Assembly: GCA_938045195.1 (NCBI GenBank)
Contig: CALINC010000054.1
Location: 1-13,704 of the forward strand
Length of the DNA: 13,704 bases
From: an uncultured Treponema sp.
Lineage (GTDB): Bacteria > Spirochaetota > Spirochaetia > Treponematales > Treponemataceae
Reading direction: 5' to 3'
Shown in pieces: positions 7,712 through 13,573 of the stretch. The notes under the pieces were generated by a model. It did not search any database, was not told where the DNA came from, and saw only the letters and a program-made list of their open reading frames with translations. The first letter of the stretch is position 1. Every line of letters begins with the position of its first letter. The position numbers and the translations under genes were made by a program.

Positions 7712-7848
7712 TTATCTCATCCGGTTTAGATAATTCTAACAGTATATATAGAACTTGTCAACTTATCATTGTCAAAGATTTAGAGCAACCGCACCAAAAA
7801 TAAACTAAAGTTATAAAAAACCTATACGCTAAACCGGGTGGCAGATAA
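7712..7848. repeat. Long imperfect inverted repeat flanking the importer promoter
   Basis: The left arm (7712-7729: TTATCT, CAT, CCGGTTTAG) is the reverse complement of the right arm (7829-7848: CTAAACCGG, GTG, GC, AGATAA). All 18 left-arm bases pair, with one T-G wobble and a 2-base bulge in the right arm. The 99 bp between the arms contain the whole importer promoter. The arms may be two copies of a regulator site in opposite orientation, the ends of a small mobile element, or a stem. No target-site duplication is evident. Confidence 0.6.
7733..7761 (-). promoter_or_regulatory. Promoter of the importer operon
   Basis: On the minus strand a perfect TTGACA (7761-7756), 17 bases and TAGAAT (7738-7733) form a near-consensus sigma-70 promoter. 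Transcription would start near 7726, giving a leader of about 88 bases before the ATG at 7638. A second TTGACAA stands 14 bases further upstream. One arm of a long inverted repeat lies directly over the predicted start site, where an operator would be expected. Confidence 0.75.
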
Positions 7849-7863
7849 ATGGAAATAAAAGAA

Positions 7864-7893
7864 TGCCGTTTCTCACTTCGTTGCGAAACGGCA
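7864..7893 (-). terminator. Stable hairpin, possible minus-strand terminator
   Basis: TGCCGTTTC (7864-7872) and GAAACGGCA (7885-7893) form a perfect 9-bp stem with a 12-base loop. On the minus strand it is followed by ATTCTTTTATTT, a weak U tract. On the plus strand it is followed by A residues, so it cannot terminate in that direction. No gene upstream of it on the minus strand is evident before the hnd genes, so any terminated transcript would be a small RNA. It could equally be a dispersed palindrome. Confidence 0.35.
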
Positions 7894-7994
7894 AAAAACA
7901 TGCACCGATAGATATACTACTATTATGCGTCATCGGCTTTATATGCGGACCATACGGATATAATGGTGCTACATTAAATCTTAGCAGCGAACCT

Positions 7995-8026
7995 CTATAT
8001 CAAATTAAATTCAATTATTGATATAG
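7995..8026. repeat. 9-bp perfect dyad in the intergenic region
   Basis: CTATATCAA (7995-8003) and TTGATATAG (8018-8026) are exact reverse complements separated by 14 AT-rich bases; one wobble and one further pair extend the stem. No T run follows on either strand, so it is not an obvious terminator. It may be a protein binding site or an RNA hairpin. Confidence 0.4.
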
Positions 8027-8142
8027 GGATATAAATTATTATTTAAGGATAATTTATTTATGTTATTTTTCTTTTAACTATTATAGAAATTGAAATTACT
8101 AAACTGAGTGTAATATTTTCAAAAGGCTTGGGAGATACATCA

Positions 8143-8172
8143 TTGACAATTGCTACTATTTATTTTTCTAAT
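8143..8172 (+). promoter_or_regulatory. Promoter of the lone ABC ATPase gene
   Basis: A perfect TTGACA (8143-8148), an 18-base spacer and TCTAAT (8167-8172) form a good sigma-70 promoter. Transcription would start near 8179, about 25 to 40 bases before the possible ATG codons. This argues that the ATPase gene is expressed on its own rather than being the tail of an operon. Confidence 0.55.
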
Positions 8173-8203
8173 ACTTGTTTAAATTTTAGAATACATTCAT
8201 AAT

Positions 8204-8824
8204 ATGTCTATGACTTTAATGAATAAAACAATTAAAATTACAAACGGAGCGTTCTCATACAAAAAGGCTGATGTATTTACAAATCTTAATTTGGAAATAC
8301 CCTTAAATTCGGTAACGTGTGTTTTAGGGGAGTCCGGCTGCGGAAAAACGACGCTTTTAAAAATTATTGCCAAAAAGTTAAAACTAAAACGAGGCACTAT
8401 CGAAAATGCCCCTGAAGCTGGAAACTATTCTTTTGCATATCAGGATATTCTGCTTATTCCGCATTTAAGTGCCGTTCAAAATATCGAATATGTATTGCCT
8501 GATGCGTTTTCAAAAAAAGAAAAACGGGAGCGGGCTTTATACTACCTAAATATACTCGGTCTTTTAAGTTCAGCACAGTTACTTCCTAGCGAACTTTCCG
8601 GAGGAATGCAAAGGCGGGTGGGCTTGGCAAGAGCTTTAGCATATCCTGCGCCGTTCCTTTTATTGGATGAAGCCTTTGATTCACTTGACGATAAAAATAA
8701 GTACAAAATTGCCGAATTATTTTTATCCATTACACAAAAAGAAAATAAAACGGCAATTTGCGTAACTCACGATACCGCTCTTGCAGAAAAAATTACGGAT
8801 ACTATCATAACCCTTTCATCGTAG
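8204..8824 (+). CDS. Lone ABC ATPase, NitT/TauT type
   Basis: A 206-residue ABC ATPase resembling the subunits of nitrate, sulfonate/taurine and thiamine-precursor importers. Walker A is GESGCGKT (42-49), the Q-loop is FAYQDILLIPHLS (77-89, Gln80), the signature is LSGGMQRR (131-138), Walker B with D-loop is LLLDEAFDSLD (152-162) and the switch histidine is in CVTHD (His189). All catalytic residues are present. At 206 residues it is slightly shorter than the usual 240-260, lacking only the C-terminal tail. The start is uncertain: ATG codons at 8204, 8210 and 8219 are all open and none has a Shine-Dalgarno; similarity would fit the 8219 start (MNKTIKI) equally well. No permease or binding protein is adjacent. 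It ends 11 bp from the convergent hndD. It may serve a transporter encoded elsewhere or be left over from a broken operon. Confidence 0.85.
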   Translation: MSMTLMNKTIKITNGAFSYKKADVFTNLNLEIPLNSVTCVLGESGCGKTTLLKIIAKKLKLKRGTIENAPEAGNYSFAYQDILLIPHLSAVQNIEYVLPDAFSKKEKRERALYYLNILGLLSSAQLLPSELSGGMQRRVGLARALAYPAPFLLLDEAFDSLDDKNKYKIAELFLSITQKENKTAICVTHDTALAEKITDTIITLSS

Positions 8825-8835
8825 TGCAGACGCTC

Positions 8836-10617
8836 TTATTGCTTACCGCATGTACAATTTTTATTAAAGTTGTACGGCTCTCTTTTAGTATAAGAAGTAT
8901 GCAGCAAGTGATGGGCTTTTTCGGAATTGGGTTTGCCTAAAAACTCGTCATACACTTGGCGGATATACGGATTATTGTGCGAGGTTCTTACTTCCGCTTT
9001 TTTATCATCGGTGTACAGTCCTTGTGCGCGGGCTTTGCGTACCTCATCGGTACAGCCGTAGGGTTGTCCGCCGCCTCCGATGCAGCCGCCTCTGCAAGCC
9101 ATTACTTCAACAAAGTGATATAGGGGTTCGCCGCCTGCCGCAAGTGAGCTTTTTAACTTTGCCAAAAAGTCGGGAAGATTGCCCAGCTGATTAACTACGG
9201 CAATGCGTACTTCGGTTCCGTTAATATTGATTTTAGCTTCGCGTACGCCTGCCATTCCGCGTACTTCCTTAAAATCCAAATCGGTCAATTCTTTTCCGGT
9301 GATATAAAAATATGCCGTCCGCAAAGCCGCTTCCATAACGCCGCCTGTTGCGCCGAAAATAGTACCAGCTCCGGAATACGGTCCTAAAGGTGAATCGGCT
9401 TTTTGTTCTTCTAAAAGATTAAATTCAATTCCGCTTTGCCGGATATAGTTTGCAAGTTCACGGGTTGTAATGACCGTATCAATATCCTGATAGCCTGAAG
9501 CATACATATTTTCGTCGCGGCTGCACTCATATTTTTTTGCAGTACAGGGCATAACCGCAACGGAAAAAATATTTTTGGGATCAATCTTCATTTTTTCAGC
9601 CCAATAGGTTTTTATCATCGGCCCCATAATCTGCATAGGACTTTTTGTTGATGAAAGATGTGGAATTAAATCGTGATGATATTTTTCTGCAAAATCTACC
9701 CATGCGGGACAGCAGGAAGTAAATTGCGGAAATTTGTATGTACCGCTTGTAAAATTATTTACAAATTCTTGAGCCTCTTCCGTTATTGTCAAGTCTGCCG
9801 CAAAGTTCGTATCAAAAATATACTCAAAACCTATTCTTCTTAAAGCGGCATAGACTTTGCCGGTTGTAAGCTCTCCGGGTTTAAGCCCGAACTCTTCGCC
9901 CAAAGCAACACGGACAGCCGGCGCAATTTGAACGACGCTTACGGTTTCGGGGTCGGAAAGTTTTGCCCATAAATCCATTTTAGGCTTTGCTTCATAAATT
10001 GCCCCTACCGGACAATGAGCCGCACACTGACCGCACCTTACACAAGGCGAGTTATTCAATTCAGCCATTACCGCCGGAGCAATAACGGTTTTTCCGCCGC
10101 GCCCTTGGTATTCAATTGCATATACTTTCTGCATATTTTGGCAAACTTCTACGCAGCGTCCGCACGAAATACATTTATTCCTGTCAAAGACAATTGCTCC
10201 GTTGGAATCGTCTTTCGGTTTTTCGTAAATATAATGTTCAAAACGGATATCCCGTAAACCGAACTCAGCCGCAAGACTTTGCAGTTCGCATTTGTTGTTT
10301 CTACTGCACGTTAAACATTCCTGCGGATGGTTTGAAAGAATAAGTTCCAAAACCGAGCGGCGCGCTTTAACTATTTGGGGGTCGTGAGTAATGATGCTCA
10401 TCCCCTCGGTTACTTTTGTACAGCACGCCCTCATCATTCGGGGGTTATTTTCAAGATGAACGACGCAAAGCCCGCACGAACCCCACGCCGGTAAATCTTC
10501 ATTGTAACAAAGTGAGGGAATTTTTACATTTGCGAGGCGGGCAGCCTGCATAATCGTGGAGCCTTCGGCAACCTGCACTTCTTTTCCGTTTATTTTTACG
10601 TTTATCATTTTTTCCAT
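8836..10617 (-). CDS. hndD: [FeFe] hydrogenase catalytic subunit HndD (HydA-type)
   Basis: The 593-residue catalytic subunit of a cytoplasmic NAD(P)-linked [FeFe] hydrogenase, interconverting protons and H2 at the H-cluster. The start is the ATG at 10617 with AGGG five bases upstream; the frame is open to 10662 but that would overlap hndC. In order: a [2Fe-2S] domain (Cys37, 48, 51 and 65 or 66), a His-ligated [4Fe-4S] motif (His97, Cys101, 104, 110), two ferredoxin-type [4Fe-4S] sites (Cys149/152/155/159 and Cys192/195/198/202), then the H-cluster motifs TSCCPAW (300-306), MPCTAKKYE (356-364) and EVMACRGGCIGGGGQPY (504-520). Predicted H-cluster ligands are Cys303, Cys358, Cys508 and Cys512, with Cys302 as the proton-relay cysteine. 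The canonical TSCCP favours a catalytic rather than a sensory enzyme. A small-subunit-like domain follows (about 525-580) and the protein ends in a Cys-x-Cys tail (588-590). This is the last gene of hndABCD. Confidence 0.96.
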   Translation of the reverse strand: MEKMINVKINGKEVQVAEGSTIMQAARLANVKIPSLCYNEDLPAWGSCGLCVVHLENNPRMMRACCTKVTEGMSIITHDPQIVKARRSVLELILSNHPQECLTCSRNNKCELQSLAAEFGLRDIRFEHYIYEKPKDDSNGAIVFDRNKCISCGRCVEVCQNMQKVYAIEYQGRGGKTVIAPAVMAELNNSPCVRCGQCAAHCPVGAIYEAKPKMDLWAKLSDPETVSVVQIAPAVRVALGEEFGLKPGELTTGKVYAALRRIGFEYIFDTNFAADLTITEEAQEFVNNFTSGTYKFPQFTSCCPAWVDFAEKYHHDLIPHLSSTKSPMQIMGPMIKTYWAEKMKIDPKNIFSVAVMPCTAKKYECSRDENMYASGYQDIDTVITTRELANYIRQSGIEFNLLEEQKADSPLGPYSGAGTIFGATGGVMEAALRTAYFYITGKELTDLDFKEVRGMAGVREAKININGTEVRIAVVNQLGNLPDFLAKLKSSLAAGGEPLYHFVEVMACRGGCIGGGGQPYGCTDEVRKARAQGLYTDDKKAEVRTSHNNPYIRQVYDEFLGKPNSEKAHHLLHTSYTKREPYNFNKNCTCGKQ

Positions 10618-10631
10618 TTTAACCCTACCTT

Positions 10632-12413
10632 TTACTTTTTGTCGATGGCGGCAAAGCGGCAAGTGTTAAAGCATTCACTGCACTTTAAGCACTTAATTTG
10701 ATCGATGACATGCCTTGATTTCCTCTCGCCGGTGATACAGTTTGCGGGACACTTTCTTGCGCAAGCGCCGCAACCGATACATTTTTCGTTGATGTAAAAA
10801 CTAACGAGGTTTTTGCATTTTCCGGTTAAGCACTTTTTATCCGTTATATGCGCAAGATACTCGTCTCTAAATTTGTGAATTGTAGAAAGCGTAGGATTGG
10901 GAGCGGACTGTCCTAAAGCGCATAGCGAGGCTTTTTGCATGGCAAATCCGATCTCTTCAAGTTTATCAAGATCGCTTAACTCGCCTTTGCCTTTTGAAAT
11001 TTTATCCAATATTGCATGAATTTGCCTTGTGCCGATTCTACACGGCGAACATTTTCCGCACGATTCATCAACACAGAATTCCATATAGAATTTCGCAACG
11101 TCTACGACGCAGTCGTCTTCATCCATGACAATCATACCGCCGGAACCCATCATCGAGCCGAGTGCTTGCAAATTCTTAAAGTCAATCGGAGTGTCAAGTG
11201 CATCGGACGTAATGATACCGCCGGACGGTCCGCCTGTCTGTACGGCTTTGAATTTTTTCCCGTTTTTAATTCCGCCGCCTATTTCAAAAATAATTTCGCG
11301 CAAGGTTGTTCCCATCGGCACTTCAACAAGCCCTGAGTTTTCGACTTTGCCGGTGAGAGCAAAAACTTTTGTTCCGGCGGAATCTTCGGTGCCTATTGAA
11401 CGGAACCACGCAGCTCCTTTATTTAAGATAACGGGAATATTAGCCCATGTTTCAACATTGTTGATAATAGTCGGCTTGCCCCAAAGACCTGCTTGGGCCG
11501 GGAACGGCGGTTTAGGTGTGGGCATACCGCGTTTTCCCTCGATTGAACGCAAAAGGGCGGTTTCTTCGCCGCACACAAAAGCACCGGCACCTAGTCTTAT
11601 TTCAATTTCAAAATCAAACCCGGAACCTAAGATGTCTTTACCCAAAAGCCCGTATTCGGCAGCTTGCTTGAGTGCTTTTTCCAAACGGAAAACCGCTAGA
11701 GGGTATTCCGCACGGATGTACACAAAACCCTTATGTGCACCTATTGCTTTTCCGCAAATCGTCATAGCTTCTATTATGCTGTGCGGGTCGCCTTCGATAG
11801 TGGAGCGGTCCATATATGCACCCGGGTCGCCCTCATCGGCATTGCAGACAACATACTTTATATCTCCTTGCGCTTTTAAACCTGCTTCCCATTTTAAGCC
11901 TGTCGGGAAACCCGCTCCGCCCCTTCCGCGTAATCCGGATTTTTTAATCTCGTCTACAATTTGTTCGCAGCTCATTTCAAAAAGGGCTTTTTCCAAAGCA
12001 AAGTAGCCGTCGTGGGCTATGTAGTCTTCAATGTTTTCCGGGTCGATTAAGCCGCAATTCCGTAAAGCTATGCGGAGCTGTTTTTTATAAAAAGGAATCT
12101 CTTCGACTTCTTCCGTGTTCTTTTTTTTCTTATCATAAAGAAGCCGCGTTACTTCAATGCCGCGGACAATGTGGCTGTTTATAATTTCGCCGGCATCTTC
12201 CGGTTTAACTTCAACATAAAAGGTGTCTTCGGGCAAAACTTTTACAATCGGACCTTTTTCGCAAAATCCGAAACAGCCTGTCTTTATAATTTTTACATCG
12301 CCGGCAATGCCCGCATTTTTTGCTTCTGTAATGAGGTTTTCGTAAATTTGAACGGAACGGCTCGATTCGCAAGCAGAACCTCCGCAAACTAAAATATAAT
12401 GGCTATACGACAT
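10632..12413 (-). CDS. hndC: NuoF-like NAD(P)-binding hydrogenase subunit HndC (HydB-type)
   Basis: The 593-residue flavin subunit that oxidises or reduces NAD(P)(H) and passes electrons to HndD. The N-terminal thioredoxin-like [2Fe-2S] domain has Cys10, Cys15, Cys47 and Cys51. The NuoF core has the glycine-rich nucleotide site GLRGRGGAGFPTG (160-172), NADEGDPGAYMDRS (191-204), GAGAFVCGEETALL (275-288) and GKPTIINNVET (312-322). A [4Fe-4S] site follows with SCGKCSPC (Cys452/455/458) and Cys498. The C-terminus has two ferredoxin sites (Cys545/548/551/555 and Cys575/578/581/585). Cys528 and Cys533 form an extra pair just before them. The length matches HydB/HndC proteins. The ATG has a strong GGAGG six bases upstream and begins one base after the hndB stop. 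NAD versus NADP preference is not decidable from the sequence alone. Confidence 0.95.
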   Translation of the reverse strand: MSYSHYILVCGGSACESSRSVQIYENLITEAKNAGIAGDVKIIKTGCFGFCEKGPIVKVLPEDTFYVEVKPEDAGEIINSHIVRGIEVTRLLYDKKKKNTEEVEEIPFYKKQLRIALRNCGLIDPENIEDYIAHDGYFALEKALFEMSCEQIVDEIKKSGLRGRGGAGFPTGLKWEAGLKAQGDIKYVVCNADEGDPGAYMDRSTIEGDPHSIIEAMTICGKAIGAHKGFVYIRAEYPLAVFRLEKALKQAAEYGLLGKDILGSGFDFEIEIRLGAGAFVCGEETALLRSIEGKRGMPTPKPPFPAQAGLWGKPTIINNVETWANIPVILNKGAAWFRSIGTEDSAGTKVFALTGKVENSGLVEVPMGTTLREIIFEIGGGIKNGKKFKAVQTGGPSGGIITSDALDTPIDFKNLQALGSMMGSGGMIVMDEDDCVVDVAKFYMEFCVDESCGKCSPCRIGTRQIHAILDKISKGKGELSDLDKLEEIGFAMQKASLCALGQSAPNPTLSTIHKFRDEYLAHITDKKCLTGKCKNLVSFYINEKCIGCGACARKCPANCITGERKSRHVIDQIKCLKCSECFNTCRFAAIDKK

Positions 12414-12414
12414 G

Positions 12415-12804
12415 CTACACCTCCGTTTTTTTTGAAATATCCAATACGTAGTTTGAAAGGACTTTTTTGTTTACAACATGAGAATCAATTATTTCGTTTG
12501 CAATCTCAGGCGTAACATGACCGTATTTTACCGGCTTTTCACCTTTAAGAATAACTTCGACGATAGGTTCAGCCTCGCATAAACCTGCGAGTTCCGATTG
12601 GAGCACAACAATGTCTCCGCGTTTACCCATGCCGTCTATTTTTTCGCTTATAAATTTAAAAATTTCTTTTGAGCCTTTTTGAATTCCGCAGTCGCCCATA
12701 CCGACGATGATATAAGCTTCTTTTTCTTGCGGTTTCCTGATTTTAATTTCGGGCATCAATTTGTCACGCAGTTCGTGCAGTGCTTTTCTCGTTAATCTTT
12801 GCAT
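12415..12804 (-). CDS. hndB: HndB-like thioredoxin-fold subunit with reduced cysteines
   Basis: A 129-residue protein in the position of HndB, between the NuoE-like and NuoF-like genes, as in the hndABCD order of Desulfovibrio NADP-reducing hydrogenase. The start is the ATG at 12804 with AAGGA seven bases upstream; the open frame continues to 12849, but that start would overlap hndA. A charged N-terminal helix (1-28) precedes a thioredoxin-like ferredoxin domain with VGMGDCGIQKGS (34-45), GLCEAEPIVEV (74-84) and a typical end (PEIANEIIDSHV, 99-110). Only two cysteines remain, Cys39 and Cys76; a [2Fe-2S] cluster in this fold normally needs four, and Leu72 stands where the first Cys of the second pair would be expected. 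It probably does not carry a normal cluster and may be structural. The operon context makes the subunit call good; the electron-transfer role is doubtful. Confidence 0.82.
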   Translation of the reverse strand: MQRLTRKALHELRDKLMPEIKIRKPQEKEAYIIVGMGDCGIQKGSKEIFKFISEKIDGMGKRGDIVVLQSELAGLCEAEPIVEVILKGEKPVKYGHVTPEIANEIIDSHVVNKKVLSNYVLDISKKTEV

Positions 12805-12823
12805 ACTCTTTTCCTTTTTATTT

Positions 12824-13303
12824 TTAGGCTTTAGCGCGGCAATCGGCAATTATTTTTACCATATCTTCGCGCTTTAATTTTCCGTGAACTTCGCCGTTTA
12901 CGGAAATAACAGGAGCTAAGCCGCAGCAGCCGATACAGCGTACCGGTTCAACTGAAAATTCTCCGTCATCGCTTGTGGTTTGTCCGTCTTTTAATCCAAG
13001 GAGCGATTTTGCTTCATCAAGTAAATCTTGACTTCCCTTTAAATAACAAGCTGTCCCTAAACATACGCAAATCTTATGTTTACCGGGTTTTTCGGTTTTA
13101 AAAAAGTGATAAAACGACATCGTTCCGTAGACATTTGCCAACGGCGTATTTGTGCGGACGGCAACTTCCTCCGCAGCATCTCTTGAAATATATCCCAGCT
13201 CTTCTTGCACTTTATGCAGAATCATAATAAGGTTTCCGGGTTTTTCTTTCCAAGAGTCGATAAAGCGGTTAAGCTCATCGGAAAAACAGGCACGGTTTTT
13301 CAT
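12824..13303 (-). CDS. hndA: NuoE-like [2Fe-2S] hydrogenase subunit HndA (HydC-type)
   Basis: A 159-residue subunit homologous to the 24-kDa NuoE protein of respiratory complex I, carrying one [2Fe-2S] cluster next to the flavin subunit. Ligands are Cys81 and Cys86 (CLGTAC) and Cys123 and Cys127 (CIGCC), the C-x4-C plus C-x3-C pattern of the family. The N-terminal half has the usual helical domain with LHKVQEELGYIS (29-40), and NVYGTMSFYHFF (57-68) is a hallmark of NuoE. The start is the ATG at 13303, with AGGAG eight bases upstream; the frame is open to 13348 without another good site. It is the first gene of hndABCD, behind a strong promoter, and is followed 19 bases later by hndB. The length is normal. 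In HndA/HydC proteins this cluster is a side station rather than part of the direct path to H2; that is family knowledge. Confidence 0.95.
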   Translation of the reverse strand: MKNRACFSDELNRFIDSWKEKPGNLIMILHKVQEELGYISRDAAEEVAVRTNTPLANVYGTMSFYHFFKTEKPGKHKICVCLGTACYLKGSQDLLDEAKSLLGLKDGQTTSDDGEFSVEPVRCIGCCGLAPVISVNGEVHGKLKREDMVKIIADCRAKA

Positions 13304-13391
13304 TTTGTAGTCTCCTAGAATAAAATATAGGTAACCGGGAAAGCTCACACATTTTGTTAAAATAAAACCTATATCTTATATATTAAATAAG

Positions 13392-13420
13392 ATTATCAAT
13401 TATTATTTTAAATTTGTCAA
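13392..13420 (-). promoter_or_regulatory. Promoter of the hndABCD operon
   Basis: On the minus strand a perfect TTGACA (13420-13415), a 17-base spacer and GATAAT (13397-13392) form a strong sigma-70 promoter. Transcription would start near 13385, giving a leader of about 80 bases before hndA. No internal promoter of similar quality was noticed between the four genes, whose gaps are 19, 1 and 14 bases, so they are very likely one transcript. Confidence 0.7.
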
Positions 13421-13435
13421 GTAGGGATTTTCAGT

Positions 13436-13567
13436 ATGATTTTCAGGCAGAATATTGTTTATCAAAAAGAAAGTAATTATCACTTTATTCAGTATAAAGA
13501 TGACGGACATCATTGTGTTACAAGGTCAATAAATTCAGATTTGAGAAATCTACTTACAAGTAATTAA
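13436..13567 (+). CDS. Small ORF of unknown function
   Basis: A 43-codon frame with ATG at 13436 and AGGG (13423-13426) nine bases upstream, divergent from hndA. The product is hydrophilic, rich in aromatic and basic residues, with YKDDGHHC (20-27) in the middle, no signal peptide and no membrane segment. It ends seven bases before the convergent ABC ATPase end. I do not recognise it. Its ribosome site overlaps the upstream edge of the hnd promoter, so it may be a chance frame, a small protein, or the start of a truncated gene. Confidence 0.3.
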   Translation: MIFRQNIVYQKESNYHFIQYKDDGHHCVTRSINSDLRNLLTSN

Positions 13568-13573
13568 AAGCTA

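Larger units (their letters stand above)
7639..8203. other. 565-bp regulatory intergenic region
   Basis: This stretch separates the divergent importer operon and lone ABC ATPase. It holds the importer promoter and its flanking inverted repeat, the 7864-7893 hairpin, a second dyad at 7995-8026 and the ATPase promoter. No open frame here has both a good start and convincing coding character. A frame open from 8053 to a stop at 8200-8202 encodes a 49-residue hydrophobic stretch with no ATG and could be the relic of a gene that once preceded the ATPase. I found no match to a cobalamin riboswitch on either strand by eye. Confidence 0.5.

Noticed and set aside
7639..7730. A cobalamin or other riboswitch in the importer leader
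   Set aside because: The leader is only about 88 bases and I could not find the conserved B12 box or any other riboswitch core in it; the neighbouring CTGCCACCCGG segment is part of the inverted repeat instead.
7849..7911. A 20-codon frame starting at an ATG after GGTGG
   Set aside because: It runs straight through the 7864-7893 hairpin, whose palindrome determines much of its sequence, and nothing else supports it as a gene.
11125..12006. A 293-codon open frame on the plus strand
   Set aside because: It lies wholly antisense to hndC, whose NuoF motifs are unmistakable; its product is a low-information Pro/Ser-rich sequence with no family blocks and no ribosome site.
13354..13371. A Rex (redox-sensing) operator in the hnd leader
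   Set aside because: Only one half-site (TTGTTAA on the plus strand) is present; the other half matches at about three of seven positions, too weak in AT-rich DNA.
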